DNA of 64,000 nucleotides from JBGAKG01 sp044224495 (GCA_044224495.1 JBGAKG010000030.1:67212-131211); one strand, 5' to 3'; shown: positions 33,053 through 41,915, numbered from the stretch's first letter. Made by a program: numbers and translations. The notes: a model not told the origin generated them from the sequence alone.

Positions 33053-34471
33053 GTGCGAAAGCCCAACGCCATGGCCCTGGGGGCCGCCATCGTGCTCCTC
33101 GGGGGGCCCGCCCTCGCGCAGTCGAAGCCCGATGCACCGGAGACGATCTCCGTGGGCGACTTCCAGCTTCGGCCGACGTTCTCGGTCCGCACGCGGGGCG
33201 AGTACCGGCATTCTCCGACCGACATCGGCGGGCTGACCCCGACCGGCCCCACCACCGTCGTCGACGACACGTGGGCGATCATGGAGCGCGCGCGGCTCGG
33301 GCTCGGCGTCGAGCGCGGTCCGCTCCGCGGTCAGATCACGTTGCAGGATGCACGCGTCTGGGGGACCACCCCTCCGACCGGCATCGCCTCGTCGCCCTCC
33401 GCGTTCGCGAGCACCGGCGCCTTCGAGACGTGGCTCGAGCTCCGCACGACCAACGCCACGCCGAGCTTCCTCCGGATCGGCCGGCAGACGCTCGAGTGGG
33501 GCCGCTTCATCGGCCAGGCCGATGCGTCGCCCGTCGCGCGCACCTTCGACGCGGTCCGCGGCCACGCCGCGTACAAGACGCTCGAGTTCGAGGCGTTCGC
33601 CGCCTTCGTCGACTCGCCGCACCCGGTCGGCACCGGCTTCGGGGACGTGAGCGGTCCGTACCGCGGTGGCGCGCAGCTCTTCGGGGTCCAGGCGAAGTGG
33701 ACGCCCGATCCGCTGCTCTCGATCGAGCTCGACGGCTTCGCGCGCCCCGCGATGGGCCTCGCGCAACCCGCGTCGTCCCGCTTCGCGCAGTCGCGCGCGT
33801 TCGGCGATCTCTACACCGCCGCGTTGCGCGTGGGCGGCGAGGGCAAGGGTTGGAAGTACGACGTCGTCGGTGCCCTCCAGTTCGGCAGCATCGACTTCAC
33901 CTCGAGCTTCTCGAAGACGCGGCTCGCCTACGCGGTCGCGGGCGACGTGCAGAAGACGTTCGACGGGATCGTGTGGTCGCCCACGCTCCGCATCGGCGGT
34001 GCGTACGCCAGCGGCGGCGAAGACGACACGAGCTACCACCAGTTCGACCCGCTCTATCCGGACGTCCACTCCCCGCACGGGTTGATGAACTCGTTCGCGT
34101 GGTCGAACATCATCGAAGGGCACGCGAACCTGTCCGCGCGCCCGGCGACCGATTTCACGATGGGCCTCGAGTACCGCTACGTCCGCCTCGCGGACGTGAC
34201 GGGCGACTGGCTCGACGGCTACCTGATCTCGAGCGGCCGCGTGGCGAACGCGACGAGCTCGGAGCTCGGTCACGAGATCGACTTCACCCTGCACTGGAAG
34301 CCGTGGGCTCCGCTCGACCTGAGCGGGGGTTACTCGCTCCTCGTGCTCGGCGCCGGCGCGAAGGAGATCGCGCTCGCCCAGGGCCGCGTCACGCGCGAGG
34401 CCGACGGCAGCATCACCCTCTCGCCGCTGGCGCACTTCGCGTTCGTCCAGGCGACGCTGAAGCTCCCCTGA
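33053..34471 (+). CDS. Alginate-export-like outer-membrane beta-barrel protein
   Basis: GTG 33053 starts a signal peptide (AAIVLLGGPALAQ). The 450-residue mature protein has alternating amphipathic strands throughout and motifs of the alginate-export/porin group: RTRGEYR, RLGLGVERGPLRGQITLQDAR, LRIGRQTLEWG with FDAVRG, and a C-terminal aromatic strand (HFAFVQATLKLP). It is likely an outer-membrane channel; the substrate is unknown and alginate genes are absent. It could be co-transcribed with the nucleotidyltransferase gene. Confidence 0.85.
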   Translation: MRKPNAMALGAAIVLLGGPALAQSKPDAPETISVGDFQLRPTFSVRTRGEYRHSPTDIGGLTPTGPTTVVDDTWAIMERARLGLGVERGPLRGQITLQDARVWGTTPPTGIASSPSAFASTGAFETWLELRTTNATPSFLRIGRQTLEWGRFIGQADASPVARTFDAVRGHAAYKTLEFEAFAAFVDSPHPVGTGFGDVSGPYRGGAQLFGVQAKWTPDPLLSIELDGFARPAMGLAQPASSRFAQSRAFGDLYTAALRVGGEGKGWKYDVVGALQFGSIDFTSSFSKTRLAYAVAGDVQKTFDGIVWSPTLRIGGAYASGGEDDTSYHQFDPLYPDVHSPHGLMNSFAWSNIIEGHANLSARPATDFTMGLEYRYVRLADVTGDWLDGYLISSGRVANATSSELGHEIDFTLHWKPWAPLDLSGGYSLLVLGAGAKEIALAQGRVTREADGSITLSPLAHFAFVQATLKLP

Positions 34472-34487
34472 GCGCAGGCCGGCGGCG

Positions 34488-35123
34488 TCAGTAGCCGTTC
34501 CAGCGCCGGTTCGGGCCGACGTCCATGTGGACGAACCAGTCGTCCTTCGTCGAGTAGGTCCCGATCCCGCCGTCCCAACCGAGCTCGCGCAGCTCGGCCT
34601 CGACCTTTCGCGGCTCGAGCCCCTTCGGCGCGTCGACCTCGACGAGGCGGAAATCGACCGCGTGCCCGAGCGAGTGCTGGGAGTGCGAGGCCACGTGGTG
34701 CCCCTTCTTCCGCAGGAGCTCGTTGAGCTTGGGGCTCCGGTAGCCGCTCACGATCTCGATCCGAGCGAGCGTGTGGCGCGCGGCCAGGGTGCGCAGCATG
34801 GCGAGGAGCTTCGGATCCATCGCGTGGACCTCGTTCGTCGACCGATCCATCAGGAGCTCGGCGAAGCGATCGGGTGAGGGGCTCACCGCATCGAGCGGAA
34901 CGCGCTCCGGGGTGTGCGTCTGGACGAGGGTCGTCAGGAGCGCGTCGCCCGTGATCGCGGCGTCCGTGGCGGCCTTGCGTGTGGCGAGCCCGTCCGCGTG
35001 GGCGGGGCGGGGCTCCGATGCTCCCACGCTGCCACGTGCCGACGTGGCGGCCGTCGGAACGAGCAGAAGCAGCACGCCCGCGAGCGCGCCGCCGAGCCGT
35101 GCATGGAGGAGGGAGGCAGCCAC
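34488..35123 (-). CDS. M15-family (YcbK/DUF882-like) peptidase
   Basis: Starting at GTG 35123, a signal peptide or membrane anchor (LGGALAGVLLLLVPTAA) precedes the catalytic domain. The zinc-binding motif SxHxxGxAxD (His150, Asp157 in SQHSLGHAVD) and the late His199 (WFVHMDV) are complete, so it should be an active peptidoglycan L,D- or D,D-peptidase in the periplasm. EIVSGYRSPKLNELLRKKG is the usual substrate-groove region. A further upstream start would remove the signal. It is divergent from the sigma gene, with 55 bp between. Confidence 0.88.
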   Translation of the reverse strand: MAASLLHARLGGALAGVLLLLVPTAATSARGSVGASEPRPAHADGLATRKAATDAAITGDALLTTLVQTHTPERVPLDAVSPSPDRFAELLMDRSTNEVHAMDPKLLAMLRTLAARHTLARIEIVSGYRSPKLNELLRKKGHHVASHSQHSLGHAVDFRLVEVDAPKGLEPRKVEAELRELGWDGGIGTYSTKDDWFVHMDVGPNRRWNGY

Positions 35124-35178
35124 GACCCGAATCCTATCCTTGACGAGGGGAGCGAGCCCGGCAAAGCTCGCCCCTCGG

Positions 35179-35730
35179 ATGCGGAGTGACGTCGAGATCC
35201 TGGAGGCGATCGCGGGGGGCCAGCTCACCGCCGTCGGTGAGCTCTATGATCGCTACCAGTCGACGTTGTTTCCGATGCTCCTTCGGATCACGAGGGACCG
35301 CGCCGAAGCCGAGGACGTGCTCCACGACGCCTTCGTGCTGGTCGCCGAGCGCGCCGGCCAGTACGCGGCCGCGCGCGGGTCGGTGGCCGCGTGGCTCGTG
35401 ACGATGGTTCGCAACCTCGCGATCGACCGCACGCGCCGGCGGGATCGCCGCACGGCGCTCGCCACGGCGGACGCCCAGACGAAGCCGATCCACGCCGAGC
35501 CGACGGTCGAAGGGGCCATCGACGAGGGCAAAGAGGCGAGCACCGTGCGGGCAGCGCTCGAGGCGTTGCCCGACGCGCAGCGGGCCACCCTCGAGAAGGC
35601 GTTCTACGAGGGGCTCTCGTACCCGGAGATCGCCGAGGCCGAGGGCGTACCGCTCGGGACGGTGAAGTCACGCGCCGCGCGGGCGCTGGCCGCGCTGCGG
35701 GATGCCCTGGCGAAGCGCTCGAACGACTGA
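35179..35730 (+). CDS. ECF sigma factor without adjacent anti-sigma
   Basis: The 183-residue protein has region 2 (LYDRYQSTLFPMLLRITRDR, then AEDVLHDAFVLVAERA and AAWLVTMVRNLAIDRTRR) and region 4 (LPDAQRATLEKAFYEGLSYP, then EIAEAEGVPLGTVKSRAARA), a canonical ECF layout. It starts at ATG 35179. The following gene, 15 bp downstream, is a lipase rather than an anti-sigma factor, and the divergent neighbour is a peptidoglycan peptidase, so its control is unclear. The C-terminus ends soon after region 4. Confidence 0.92.
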   Translation: MRSDVEILEAIAGGQLTAVGELYDRYQSTLFPMLLRITRDRAEAEDVLHDAFVLVAERAGQYAAARGSVAAWLVTMVRNLAIDRTRRRDRRTALATADAQTKPIHAEPTVEGAIDEGKEASTVRAALEALPDAQRATLEKAFYEGLSYPEIAEAEGVPLGTVKSRAARALAALRDALAKRSND

Positions 35731-35745
35731 GGACTGGAGGAGCAC

Positions 35746-36585
35746 GTGAACAAGGAGACGAAGGGCGTCGTGACCGGTCGGGCCGTGCCCGGGCCGGCCC
35801 TCTACCAAATCACGGTCATGCCGGAGTCACCGAGGGTGGTCGTCGGCGTGCTGCACGGCTACGCGGACTACGGCGAGCGCTACCTCGACGTGATGCGCGC
35901 GTGGGCCGACATGGGCATCGGCTCGGTCGCGCTCGACATGCGCGGGCACGGTCACGCCGAGGGCTCCCGCGGGTACTGCGACCGGTTCGACGAGTTCCTG
36001 GACGACGCGACGGAGCTCTCGCGCCTCGTGTCCGACGCGGCGAAGGGCGCGCCACGCTTCCTCTTCGGGCACAGCTTCGGTGGGCTGGTGGCCGCTACGA
36101 GCATGCTGCGCGATCCGGGCGACGTGAAGGGCCTGCTCCTCTCGAACCCGTACTTCGAGCTCGCGCTCCAGGTCGGGGCGCCGAAGCTCTTCGCGGCGAA
36201 GGTGGCCTCGCGCCTCTACCCGAAGCTCGCGCTCCCGAGCGGCCTCATGGGGAAAGATCTCACCCACGACAAGGTCATCGCCGCCAAGTACGACGCGGAT
36301 CCGCTCGTCTTCAAGAAGGCGACGGCGCGGTGGTTCGTGGAGTCGACGAAGGCGCAGGCGCGCCTCTTCGAGGACGCGCCGAAGCTCGAGATGCCGCTGT
36401 ACGTGCTCCTCGGCGCGAACGATCCGGTGGCGAGCCCGGCGGGCGGCCGGCGCTTCCACGACCGCGCGGGCTCGAAGGACAAGAAGCTGGACGAGCGCGC
36501 GGGCCTCTTCCACGAGGTCCTGAACGAGCCCGAGTGGCCGGAGCTGGCGAAGGCGCTCGGCGAGTGGATGCTCGCGCACGCCTGA
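35746..36585 (+). CDS. Alpha/beta hydrolase, monoacylglycerol-lipase-like
   Basis: The triad is complete: Ser110 (GHSFGG), Asp226 (GANDPVAS) and His256 (LFHEVLNEPEW). The cap region and DMRGHGHAEGSRGY motif are those of the lysophospholipase/monoacylglycerol lipase group (Hydrolase_4). The enzyme has no signal peptide and acts in the cytoplasm on lipid esters. GTG 35746 has a strong GGAGGAG ribosome-binding site. It follows the ECF sigma gene by 15 bp and probably shares its transcript. A terminator follows. Confidence 0.9.
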   Translation: MNKETKGVVTGRAVPGPALYQITVMPESPRVVVGVLHGYADYGERYLDVMRAWADMGIGSVALDMRGHGHAEGSRGYCDRFDEFLDDATELSRLVSDAAKGAPRFLFGHSFGGLVAATSMLRDPGDVKGLLLSNPYFELALQVGAPKLFAAKVASRLYPKLALPSGLMGKDLTHDKVIAAKYDADPLVFKKATARWFVESTKAQARLFEDAPKLEMPLYVLLGANDPVASPAGGRRFHDRAGSKDKKLDERAGLFHEVLNEPEWPELAKALGEWMLAHA

Positions 36586-36613
36586 GCGCGGGCTCGCCGA
36601 AGGGGAATGAAAA

Positions 36614-36641
36614 GAGGCCGCACCCGTGAGGGAGCGGCCTC
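36614..36641. terminator. Bidirectional intrinsic terminator
   Basis: A perfect 8-bp stem GAGGCCGC/GCGGCCTC with a 12-nt loop, flanked by AAAA on one side and GTTT on the other, lies between the convergent lipase and cysteine-rich lipoprotein genes. The T-run is clearest for the minus-strand transcript. Confidence 0.7.
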
Positions 36642-36665
36642 GTTTCAGTTCGGCGTTCGCCGAGA

Positions 36666-37355
36666 CTACTTGCAGTAGCCCATCTGGAGACGGTCGCCCG
36701 TACCCACGTCGAGCTGGGTGCAGGTCTGGCCGTTGGGGCAGTCGCTGTTCTGCTGGCAGCCCTGGAGCTCGCCGGCGCCGCACGACGCCTTGCAGCGAGT
36801 GCCCTTCTCGCCCTTCGCGAAGTTGCAGGTGAACTGGTCGGTGCCCGTGGTCACGCCCGCATCCCCGAACGGGATGATGCAGCAGGCCTGGCCGCCGGTG
36901 CAGTCGTCCTTCTCCGCGCACTCGAAGCTGTCGGCGGGCGACGCATCGGGGTTCGACGGCGCCGGGCAGGCGGACGCGCCGCCATCGACGCAGACCGACG
37001 GATCGAAGCCGGCGTCGGTGCCCTTGGGCGCGCCGTAGCAGCAGGTCTGGCCCGTGCCGCAGTTGATGCCGTTGCCCGCGTCGGCCGGCTTCGGGATGAA
37101 GTAGCAGAAGGGACCCGCGTCCGCGTTCGGGCGGAGCTTGGAGAAGCAGACCGCGCCGCCGTCGCCGCCGTCGTTCGTGCTGCCGTCGTTCGTGGTCGTT
37201 CCGTCCTTGCCGGAGTCGACGTTCACGGTGCCGTCGGTGCCCGAGTCCTTGGTGGTGATGGGCTTCGGGTCGTCGCTACACGCGGCGAGGAAGATGGTGG
37301 CGCCCGCGAACGCAGCTCCACCGCCGAGAATCCAAGCGAGGGTCTTCTTCTTCAT
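36666..37355 (-). CDS. Cysteine-rich lipoprotein
   Basis: ATG 37355 gives a signal peptide (KKKTLAWILGGG) and lipobox LAAC (Cys26). An Asp/Thr/Gly linker precedes a domain with about 17 cysteines in CxxGQxCC and CxxNSDCPNGQTC motifs, resembling other extracellular cysteine-rich proteins of myxobacteria. No enzymatic motif is visible. It is probably surface-exposed. It is the last gene of the long minus-strand run. Confidence 0.78.
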   Translation of the reverse strand: MKKKTLAWILGGGAAFAGATIFLAACSDDPKPITTKDSGTDGTVNVDSGKDGTTTNDGSTNDGGDGGAVCFSKLRPNADAGPFCYFIPKPADAGNGINCGTGQTCCYGAPKGTDAGFDPSVCVDGGASACPAPSNPDASPADSFECAEKDDCTGGQACCIIPFGDAGVTTGTDQFTCNFAKGEKGTRCKASCGAGELQGCQQNSDCPNGQTCTQLDVGTGDRLQMGYCK

Positions 37356-37405
37356 GGTCGTAGAATCAGCCACGACTTTCGCGCCGCGTCAACCGCGCCG
37401 AACGC

Positions 37406-38446
37406 TCATTCCGCGCTTTTGGCGCCGAATTTGCGGAGCAGCCACGTGAGCGGCGCGTCGCCGAAGATCGGTTGGACGCCGCGGTCGATGCGGCGCTTCT
37501 CTTCCCAGCGGACGATCGCGCGCGACACGAGGGCGTTGGTCACCGCGAGGCTGAAGCCCGCGACGATGTCGACCAGGTAGTGCCAGCGCAGGAACATCGT
37601 CGCCATGATGATCTGCGAGACGCAAAACGAGAGCGGCAGCCACGTGTACTTGAACGGTTTCTTGTCGCGGTTCAGGAACGAGAACACCGCGAAGAAGGTC
37701 GGGGCGCCGGTGTGGAGCGAGGGGAAGATGTCCTTGAGCGCGCCGCCCGCGTGGACGGAGTTCACGACGAGGTTCCAGAACGTGCCGCCGGTCAGCTCGT
37801 GCTCGAACTTGAGCTCGTGGTAGGGGCCCCAACCCGGCACGACCATGTAGAGCACGTGCGTGATGCAGAACTGGAGGAAGATCCCGAGCGCGAAGTGGCG
37901 GAGGAGCGGGCCATCGTCCTTGGCGAGCACGAGCGGGAGCACGTGGCCGAGCAGGATGAAGAAGTACCCGAAGTAGAAGAACGCGAACCACTCGGTGGTC
38001 GCCGGGCTCACGTACTTGTCCCACGCGATGCTCGGCTCGTAGCCGAAGACGCGCATGTCGAACCCGTAGATGCTCGCGTCGAGCGCGCGGTTCGTGACTG
38101 CGGGCAGGATCCACCGGAGCTGGAAGTAGGAGACGACGACCGGCACCATGATCGAGATGCGGTAGACCAGCGAGCCGAGCGTGCCCTTGAGGAGCTCGCC
38201 GCGCCCGAGGACCCAGCCGATCATCAGGATGCCGAAGTCCATCGCGAGCATCCGGTAGCAGTCGGCTTTGCCTTCGCCGTTGCCGGACGCGAGCGCGAAG
38301 AAGAGCACCACGAAGTAGAAGCCGACGATCCAGTCCTGCGCCGCGAAGTTCCGGTAGATCCGGACCGGCAACGAGCGCGGCGCCGTGGTGGCCACCGCCT
38401 CGCTCGTAGGACGCACGAACGGCCTGTCGATCAAGGGCTCCAACAT
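37406..38446 (-). CDS. PAP2 family phosphatase / inositolphosphotransferase-like protein
   Basis: A polytopic membrane protein of 346 residues with about six helices. It has the PAP2 catalytic signatures PSLHTGAPTFF and RWHYLVDIVAGFSLA, each with the conserved His, and it resembles the AUR1/inositol-phosphorylceramide-synthase branch (PAP2_3), enzymes that move phosphoinositol or phosphate head groups on lipids. The lipid substrate in this organism is unknown, but sphingolipid-like lipids are known in myxobacteria. It is separated by 166 bp from the ferredoxin gene upstream. Confidence 0.85.
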   Translation of the reverse strand: MLEPLIDRPFVRPTSEAVATTAPRSLPVRIYRNFAAQDWIVGFYFVVLFFALASGNGEGKADCYRMLAMDFGILMIGWVLGRGELLKGTLGSLVYRISIMVPVVVSYFQLRWILPAVTNRALDASIYGFDMRVFGYEPSIAWDKYVSPATTEWFAFFYFGYFFILLGHVLPLVLAKDDGPLLRHFALGIFLQFCITHVLYMVVPGWGPYHELKFEHELTGGTFWNLVVNSVHAGGALKDIFPSLHTGAPTFFAVFSFLNRDKKPFKYTWLPLSFCVSQIIMATMFLRWHYLVDIVAGFSLAVTNALVSRAIVRWEEKRRIDRGVQPIFGDAPLTWLLRKFGAKSAE

Positions 38447-38612
38447 CTCAATCCGCGAGCTCCATGCACGTGGGCGGCCATGGCAGTCGCGCGTGCTTCT
38501 TTACGACGCCGATGGCTGCGATTCGAGCATTTTCACGCGGAACCGTGCGGGTTCCATGGTCAATTGGATGCGAACTTCGCTGCGCGGTGCGAAGCGCATT
38601 TCCCGCCGCGTG

Positions 38613-38924
38613 CTACTCGTCGTCCTTCACGGGGCGCAAGCGGACGAGCCCGGGGCCGGGCTTCACGGCGGCCTGGCAGGCGAGGCGCTGCTTCTCCGCC
38701 GTCACGCCGAAGGCCTCGAGGACCTGGAGCTCCTCGGACTCGGGCGGCACGAGGAACTGGCCGCCCTCGAGGATCACGCAGCGGCACGTCCCGCAGCTCG
38801 CGCTGCGGCAGGAAAACGGCACGTCCGCGCGCGTGTCGTCGCACGCGTTCACGACCTCGCCGCCTTTCGGCATGTCGACTTCGGTGACGTGTCCAGAGAG
38901 CCCTTCGAGTCGTACGGTCGCCAT
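38613..38924 (-). CDS. 2Fe-2S ferredoxin
   Basis: A 103-residue plant-type ferredoxin with the cluster ligands Cys39, Cys44, Cys47 and Cys83 (CX4CX2CX35C). FSCRSASCGTCRC is the usual motif. It carries electrons in the cytoplasm; its partner enzyme is not in the neighbourhood. It lies 14 bp after the methyltransferase gene, so it is probably in the same transcript. Confidence 0.92.
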   Translation of the reverse strand: MATVRLEGLSGHVTEVDMPKGGEVVNACDDTRADVPFSCRSASCGTCRCVILEGGQFLVPPESEELQVLEAFGVTAEKQRLACQAAVKPGPGLVRLRPVKDDE

Positions 38925-38938
38925 GAGCGCTCGCTCTA

Positions 38939-40252
38939 TTACACCGTCTTGAGGAGAAGTGCATGCTCGCGGCGAGGGCTCTTCGCGAACGCAAGCCGAT
39001 CGTGAAAGTGCGGCCGCGGCTGCGACGCGCGCGCGACGGGGTCGAGCCCGGCCGCACGGGCTGCGCGTGCCACCGCGAGATCTGCGCGGAGCGCCGTCCC
39101 GCGGACCTCCGAGTCGGCGATCACGAGCACGACGGGCGAGCGCGGGCGCAACACGCGCTTCGCAGCGCCGAAGAAACGGACGAGCTCTTCGTGGAACGCG
39201 CGCTCGGCGGATCCCGCGTCGAGCTTGGCGTACGTGCGCCGCGCGCCGAGCTCGCCGGCGGCGAACGCACTCTCGTCGAGCCCGAGCCAGCGGAGGCGGA
39301 GCGCGTGGTGCTCGAGGTAGTCGTACGTCGCGGCGTACGGCGGTGAGGTCACGAGCGCATCGACCGATGCGCGTGCGATCGGCGAGCGAGCTTCGCCGAG
39401 CTTCGTCGCGTCGGCGAGGTGCACCTTGAACAGCGGGCGGCGCCCGCCGAGGAGGGACTGGAGCTCGCGCACGCGCCGCGCGAGCTCCTCCGCCTTGCGG
39501 AAGAAGAGCTTTGCCGTGTAGCCGGCCGCGAGCCGCCGCGGCGGCGGCGGCGCTGCGCCTTCGCGCTTCGGGCCGCTCCGCGGCTCACGGCGAGTGTCGC
39601 CGCCGCGGTTCGAGACCTTGACGAGGATCGACGAGAGGACGAGCGAGAGATCGTCGCGGAGCGGCCCGCGCTCGATCGCCGCGACGTGCGTGCGCAGGCT
39701 GTCGAGCTCGAGGAGCACGTGCGGCGCGAACGCGCGCGCGTCCTCGGTGGAGTAGCGGCGCGAGGCTCCGGCGCGGCGTTCGCGGCGCTCGTCGGCGAAC
39801 GCGCGTGCCTCGGCGGCGGCCTCGACGAGCCGTTCGAGCTCGCGCTCGGTCCGCGGGGCGAGCTTTCGCTGCGCGAGGAGCACGGCGAGCGGGTTGAGAT
39901 CGGTCCCGAGCGCGACGCGCCCGAGGCGCACGGCCTCGACGAGCACGGTCCCCGAGCCGGCGAACGGGTCGAGCACCGTCGCGCCCGCCGCGGAGTAGGC
40001 TTCGACCAGACGCGCCGCCGTCTCGGGGTGCATGCGCGCGGGGTACGCGTGGAAGCCATGCACGTGCACGCGATCGGGATCGTCGGCGCGCGCATCGGTG
40101 TCGTCCGTGGAGCGCCCGCGCGGCGCAGGCTCGGGCGCGGCGGCGACGTCGAGCGCGTGCGCCAGCTTCGCCGTGTCCGCCGGGTTTCCTTCGCGCTCGA
40201 TGGCGCCGCCGACGTGCGACAGCGACCGGCGACGCCGAACGGGCTCGTTCAC
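38939..40252 (-). CDS. DNA methyltransferase (N4-cytosine or N6-adenine type), orphan
   Basis: The protein (437 residues) has the AdoMet motif DPFAGSGTVLVEA (95-107) and the catalytic motif TSPPY (301-305), in the order of DNA methylases. HGFHAYPARMHPETA before motif I is also typical. It methylates an exocyclic amine (N4-C or N6-A); the recognition sequence is unknown. There is no restriction endonuclease or specificity subunit nearby, so it is an orphan, possibly regulatory; an RNA methylase role is less likely. GTG 40252 overlaps the stop of the zinc-ribbon gene by 4 nt. Confidence 0.82.
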   Translation of the reverse strand: MNEPVRRRRSLSHVGGAIEREGNPADTAKLAHALDVAAAPEPAPRGRSTDDTDARADDPDRVHVHGFHAYPARMHPETAARLVEAYSAAGATVLDPFAGSGTVLVEAVRLGRVALGTDLNPLAVLLAQRKLAPRTERELERLVEAAAEARAFADERRERRAGASRRYSTEDARAFAPHVLLELDSLRTHVAAIERGPLRDDLSLVLSSILVKVSNRGGDTRREPRSGPKREGAAPPPPRRLAAGYTAKLFFRKAEELARRVRELQSLLGGRRPLFKVHLADATKLGEARSPIARASVDALVTSPPYAATYDYLEHHALRLRWLGLDESAFAAGELGARRTYAKLDAGSAERAFHEELVRFFGAAKRVLRPRSPVVLVIADSEVRGTALRADLAVARAARAAGLDPVARASQPRPHFHDRLAFAKSPRREHALLLKTV

Positions 40253-41070
40253 GGAGAGGCCTTCGTCTTGGCGTCGCCGGTGCCTTGCTCGGCCTCCGCC
40301 TGTTCGCGCTCGGCCTGTTCGCGCTCTGCCTGAGCGCGCTCGGCCTGTTCGCGCTCCGCCCGCGCGAGCTCCTCGCGCGCGGTCGCGGGGTCGACGCTGG
40401 TCGTCGAGGCGAGCGGAGACACGGGTGCGCTCGGCGCGGGGGCGTTCTGCGTCGGCGCGCTCTGCTTCAGCTCCGGCTCGTACACGAGCTTCGCGTCCTG
40501 TTCGTCGACGCGCACGCGGAGGCTGCTCCGCGCGGAGAGGACGTTGAGGAGCGCTTCGGCCTCGGCCGTCGGGAGCTCGAGCGCCTTGGCGACGTCTTCC
40601 GCGGTGGTCTCGCGGTCGCCGCGCTCGGTGAGGAGCGCGAGGACCGCGTTCTCCCACATCTCGGTCCACGCGACGTTGAGCTTCTTGCGCTCGGTAGCCG
40701 CGGTGCGCGACGCCCGCGCCGCGAGGATCGCGAGGACGACGCCGCCGACGATGAGGACCCCGGCCGCGAGGAAGCTCTGCGGGGCGAGGACCGCCGCGAG
40801 CAGGAGCGTGAGGGCGGCGGGGAGCCCGAGCGCCCACGCGCCCGCGCGCCACGCAAAGGCGCTTCGCTTGGCCTTCGCCGCGGCGACGATGGCGGCGTTC
40901 GTCTCCGGCGACGGCTTCGCCTTCCCGCCGATCCGCGGCGCACCGCAGACGGCGCAGACGAAGCGCAGCGTGTCGTCCTTGTCGACGCGCGCGAACGCGC
41001 CGCACGCCGGGCAGCGGTTCTCCTCGCCGTAGGTCTTGGCGAGATCGGCCGACGCGGAGTCGAGCGACAT
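40249..41070 (-). CDS. Zinc-ribbon membrane protein with Glu/Ala coiled tail
   Basis: An N-terminal zinc ribbon (Cys20, Cys23, Cys39, Cys42) is followed by two transmembrane helices (about 73-90 and 95-113), a winged-helix-like segment (WENAVLALLTERGDRETTAE, then DVAKALELPTAEAEALLNVL) and a charged tail of repeated EREQAER units that should form a coiled coil. No named family is recognised. The start ATG 41070 overlaps the stop of the lipoprotein gene by one base. Role unknown; the arrangement suggests a membrane-attached adaptor. Confidence 0.72.
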   Translation of the reverse strand: MSLDSASADLAKTYGEENRCPACGAFARVDKDDTLRFVCAVCGAPRIGGKAKPSPETNAAIVAAAKAKRSAFAWRAGAWALGLPAALTLLLAAVLAPQSFLAAGVLIVGGVVLAILAARASRTAATERKKLNVAWTEMWENAVLALLTERGDRETTAEDVAKALELPTAEAEALLNVLSARSSLRVRVDEQDAKLVYEPELKQSAPTQNAPAPSAPVSPLASTTSVDPATAREELARAEREQAERAQAEREQAEREQAEAEQGTGDAKTKASP

Positions 41071-41417
41071 CAGGTGCCGCAGGTGCAGCCGGCGCTCTTG
41101 ACCTTCGCGCGCGCCTTCGCGACGCGCTCCTTCGCGCGATCGCACTCGGTCGGATCCGCGACCTGACAGAGCGCGACTTGCGCGCGCTCCATCGACGCGA
41201 GCGCCTTGCACGCGGCGCCGCACTCCGACGTCGTCGCGTCGAGCGACTTCTCGCCGTCGTCGAGGTCGGCGCGTGCCTTCACCGCCGATTCGTCGCGGTT
41301 GGTCGAGGTGCCCGAGGGACCCGTGTCCGGCGTCTTCGCGGGCGCGGCTTCACCGCCACCGCACGCGCCGAGCGCGGCGCCACCACCGGCGAGGAGGAGC
41401 ACGACCACGAAGCGCAT
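41070..41417 (-). CDS. Small lipoprotein
   Basis: A signal peptide (RFVVVLLLAGGGAA) ends in lipobox LGAC (Cys19). The mature 97 residues contain six cysteines, including a C-terminal CTCGT, and a helical region with CxxxCxxL. Function unknown. ATG 41417 is chosen; an in-frame GTG at 41438 would add seven residues. It is immediately coupled to the zinc-ribbon gene. Confidence 0.7.
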   Translation of the reverse strand: MRFVVVLLLAGGGAALGACGGGEAAPAKTPDTGPSGTSTNRDESAVKARADLDDGEKSLDATTSECGAACKALASMERAQVALCQVADPTECDRAKERVAKARAKVKSAGCTCGT

Positions 41418-41449
41418 GGGGAAGGAGGAACGTTGCACGGCTGGCGAGC

Positions 41450-41902
41450 TTACACCACCGCCGCGACGACCTCGACGATCGTGAGCTCCTCGTCGCCTTT
41501 GGGCCGCTTGACCACCACCACGTCGCCGGCGCTCTTCCCGAGCAGCGCGCGCGCGAGCGGGGAGGTCGAGCCGACGAGGCCGCGGTCGAGCGCAGCTTCG
41601 TCGGGACCCACGATCCGGTACGTGCGGCGGTCGCCGGCTTCGTCTTCGACGACGACGGTGGCGTCGAATCCCACGGTGCCCGGCGCTCCCGCCGGCGCTT
41701 GGACGTAGACGCCCCCGAGGATCTGCTCGATGACGCGCGCGCGCCGAGACGCCCCCGCACCGCGGGCGGCGAACTCGGCGAGCTCGTCCTTCAGCGCGCG
41801 AAACCCGCGCTCGGTGATGGGGAGCCGCTCGCTCGGGCGCGCCGGGAGGGGCGCGTCCTCGGGCGGAGCGTCGTCGTCGTCCTTGGTGAAGGCCTTCGAC
41901 AA
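41450..41902 (-). CDS. GreA/GreB-like factor with a shortened coiled coil
   Basis: The C-terminal domain is a Gre-type FKBP-like fold (TYRIVGPDEAALDRGLVGST, then PLARALLGKSAGDVVVV). The N-terminal half, however, is only about 35 residues of helix (LPITERGFRALKDELAEFAA) instead of the usual 75, and the acidic tip motif (GDxSENAEY in GreA) is absent. The protein therefore probably binds RNA polymerase without stimulating transcript cleavage, as Rnk-like proteins do. An acidic N-terminal tail (KDDDDAPPEDAP) is present. It lies 14 bp from lolA. Confidence 0.8.
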   Translation of the reverse strand: MSKAFTKDDDDAPPEDAPLPARPSERLPITERGFRALKDELAEFAARGAGASRRARVIEQILGGVYVQAPAGAPGTVGFDATVVVEDEAGDRRTYRIVGPDEAALDRGLVGSTSPLARALLGKSAGDVVVVKRPKGDEELTIVEVVAAVV

Positions 41903-41915
41903 GCGCGAGCCACGC

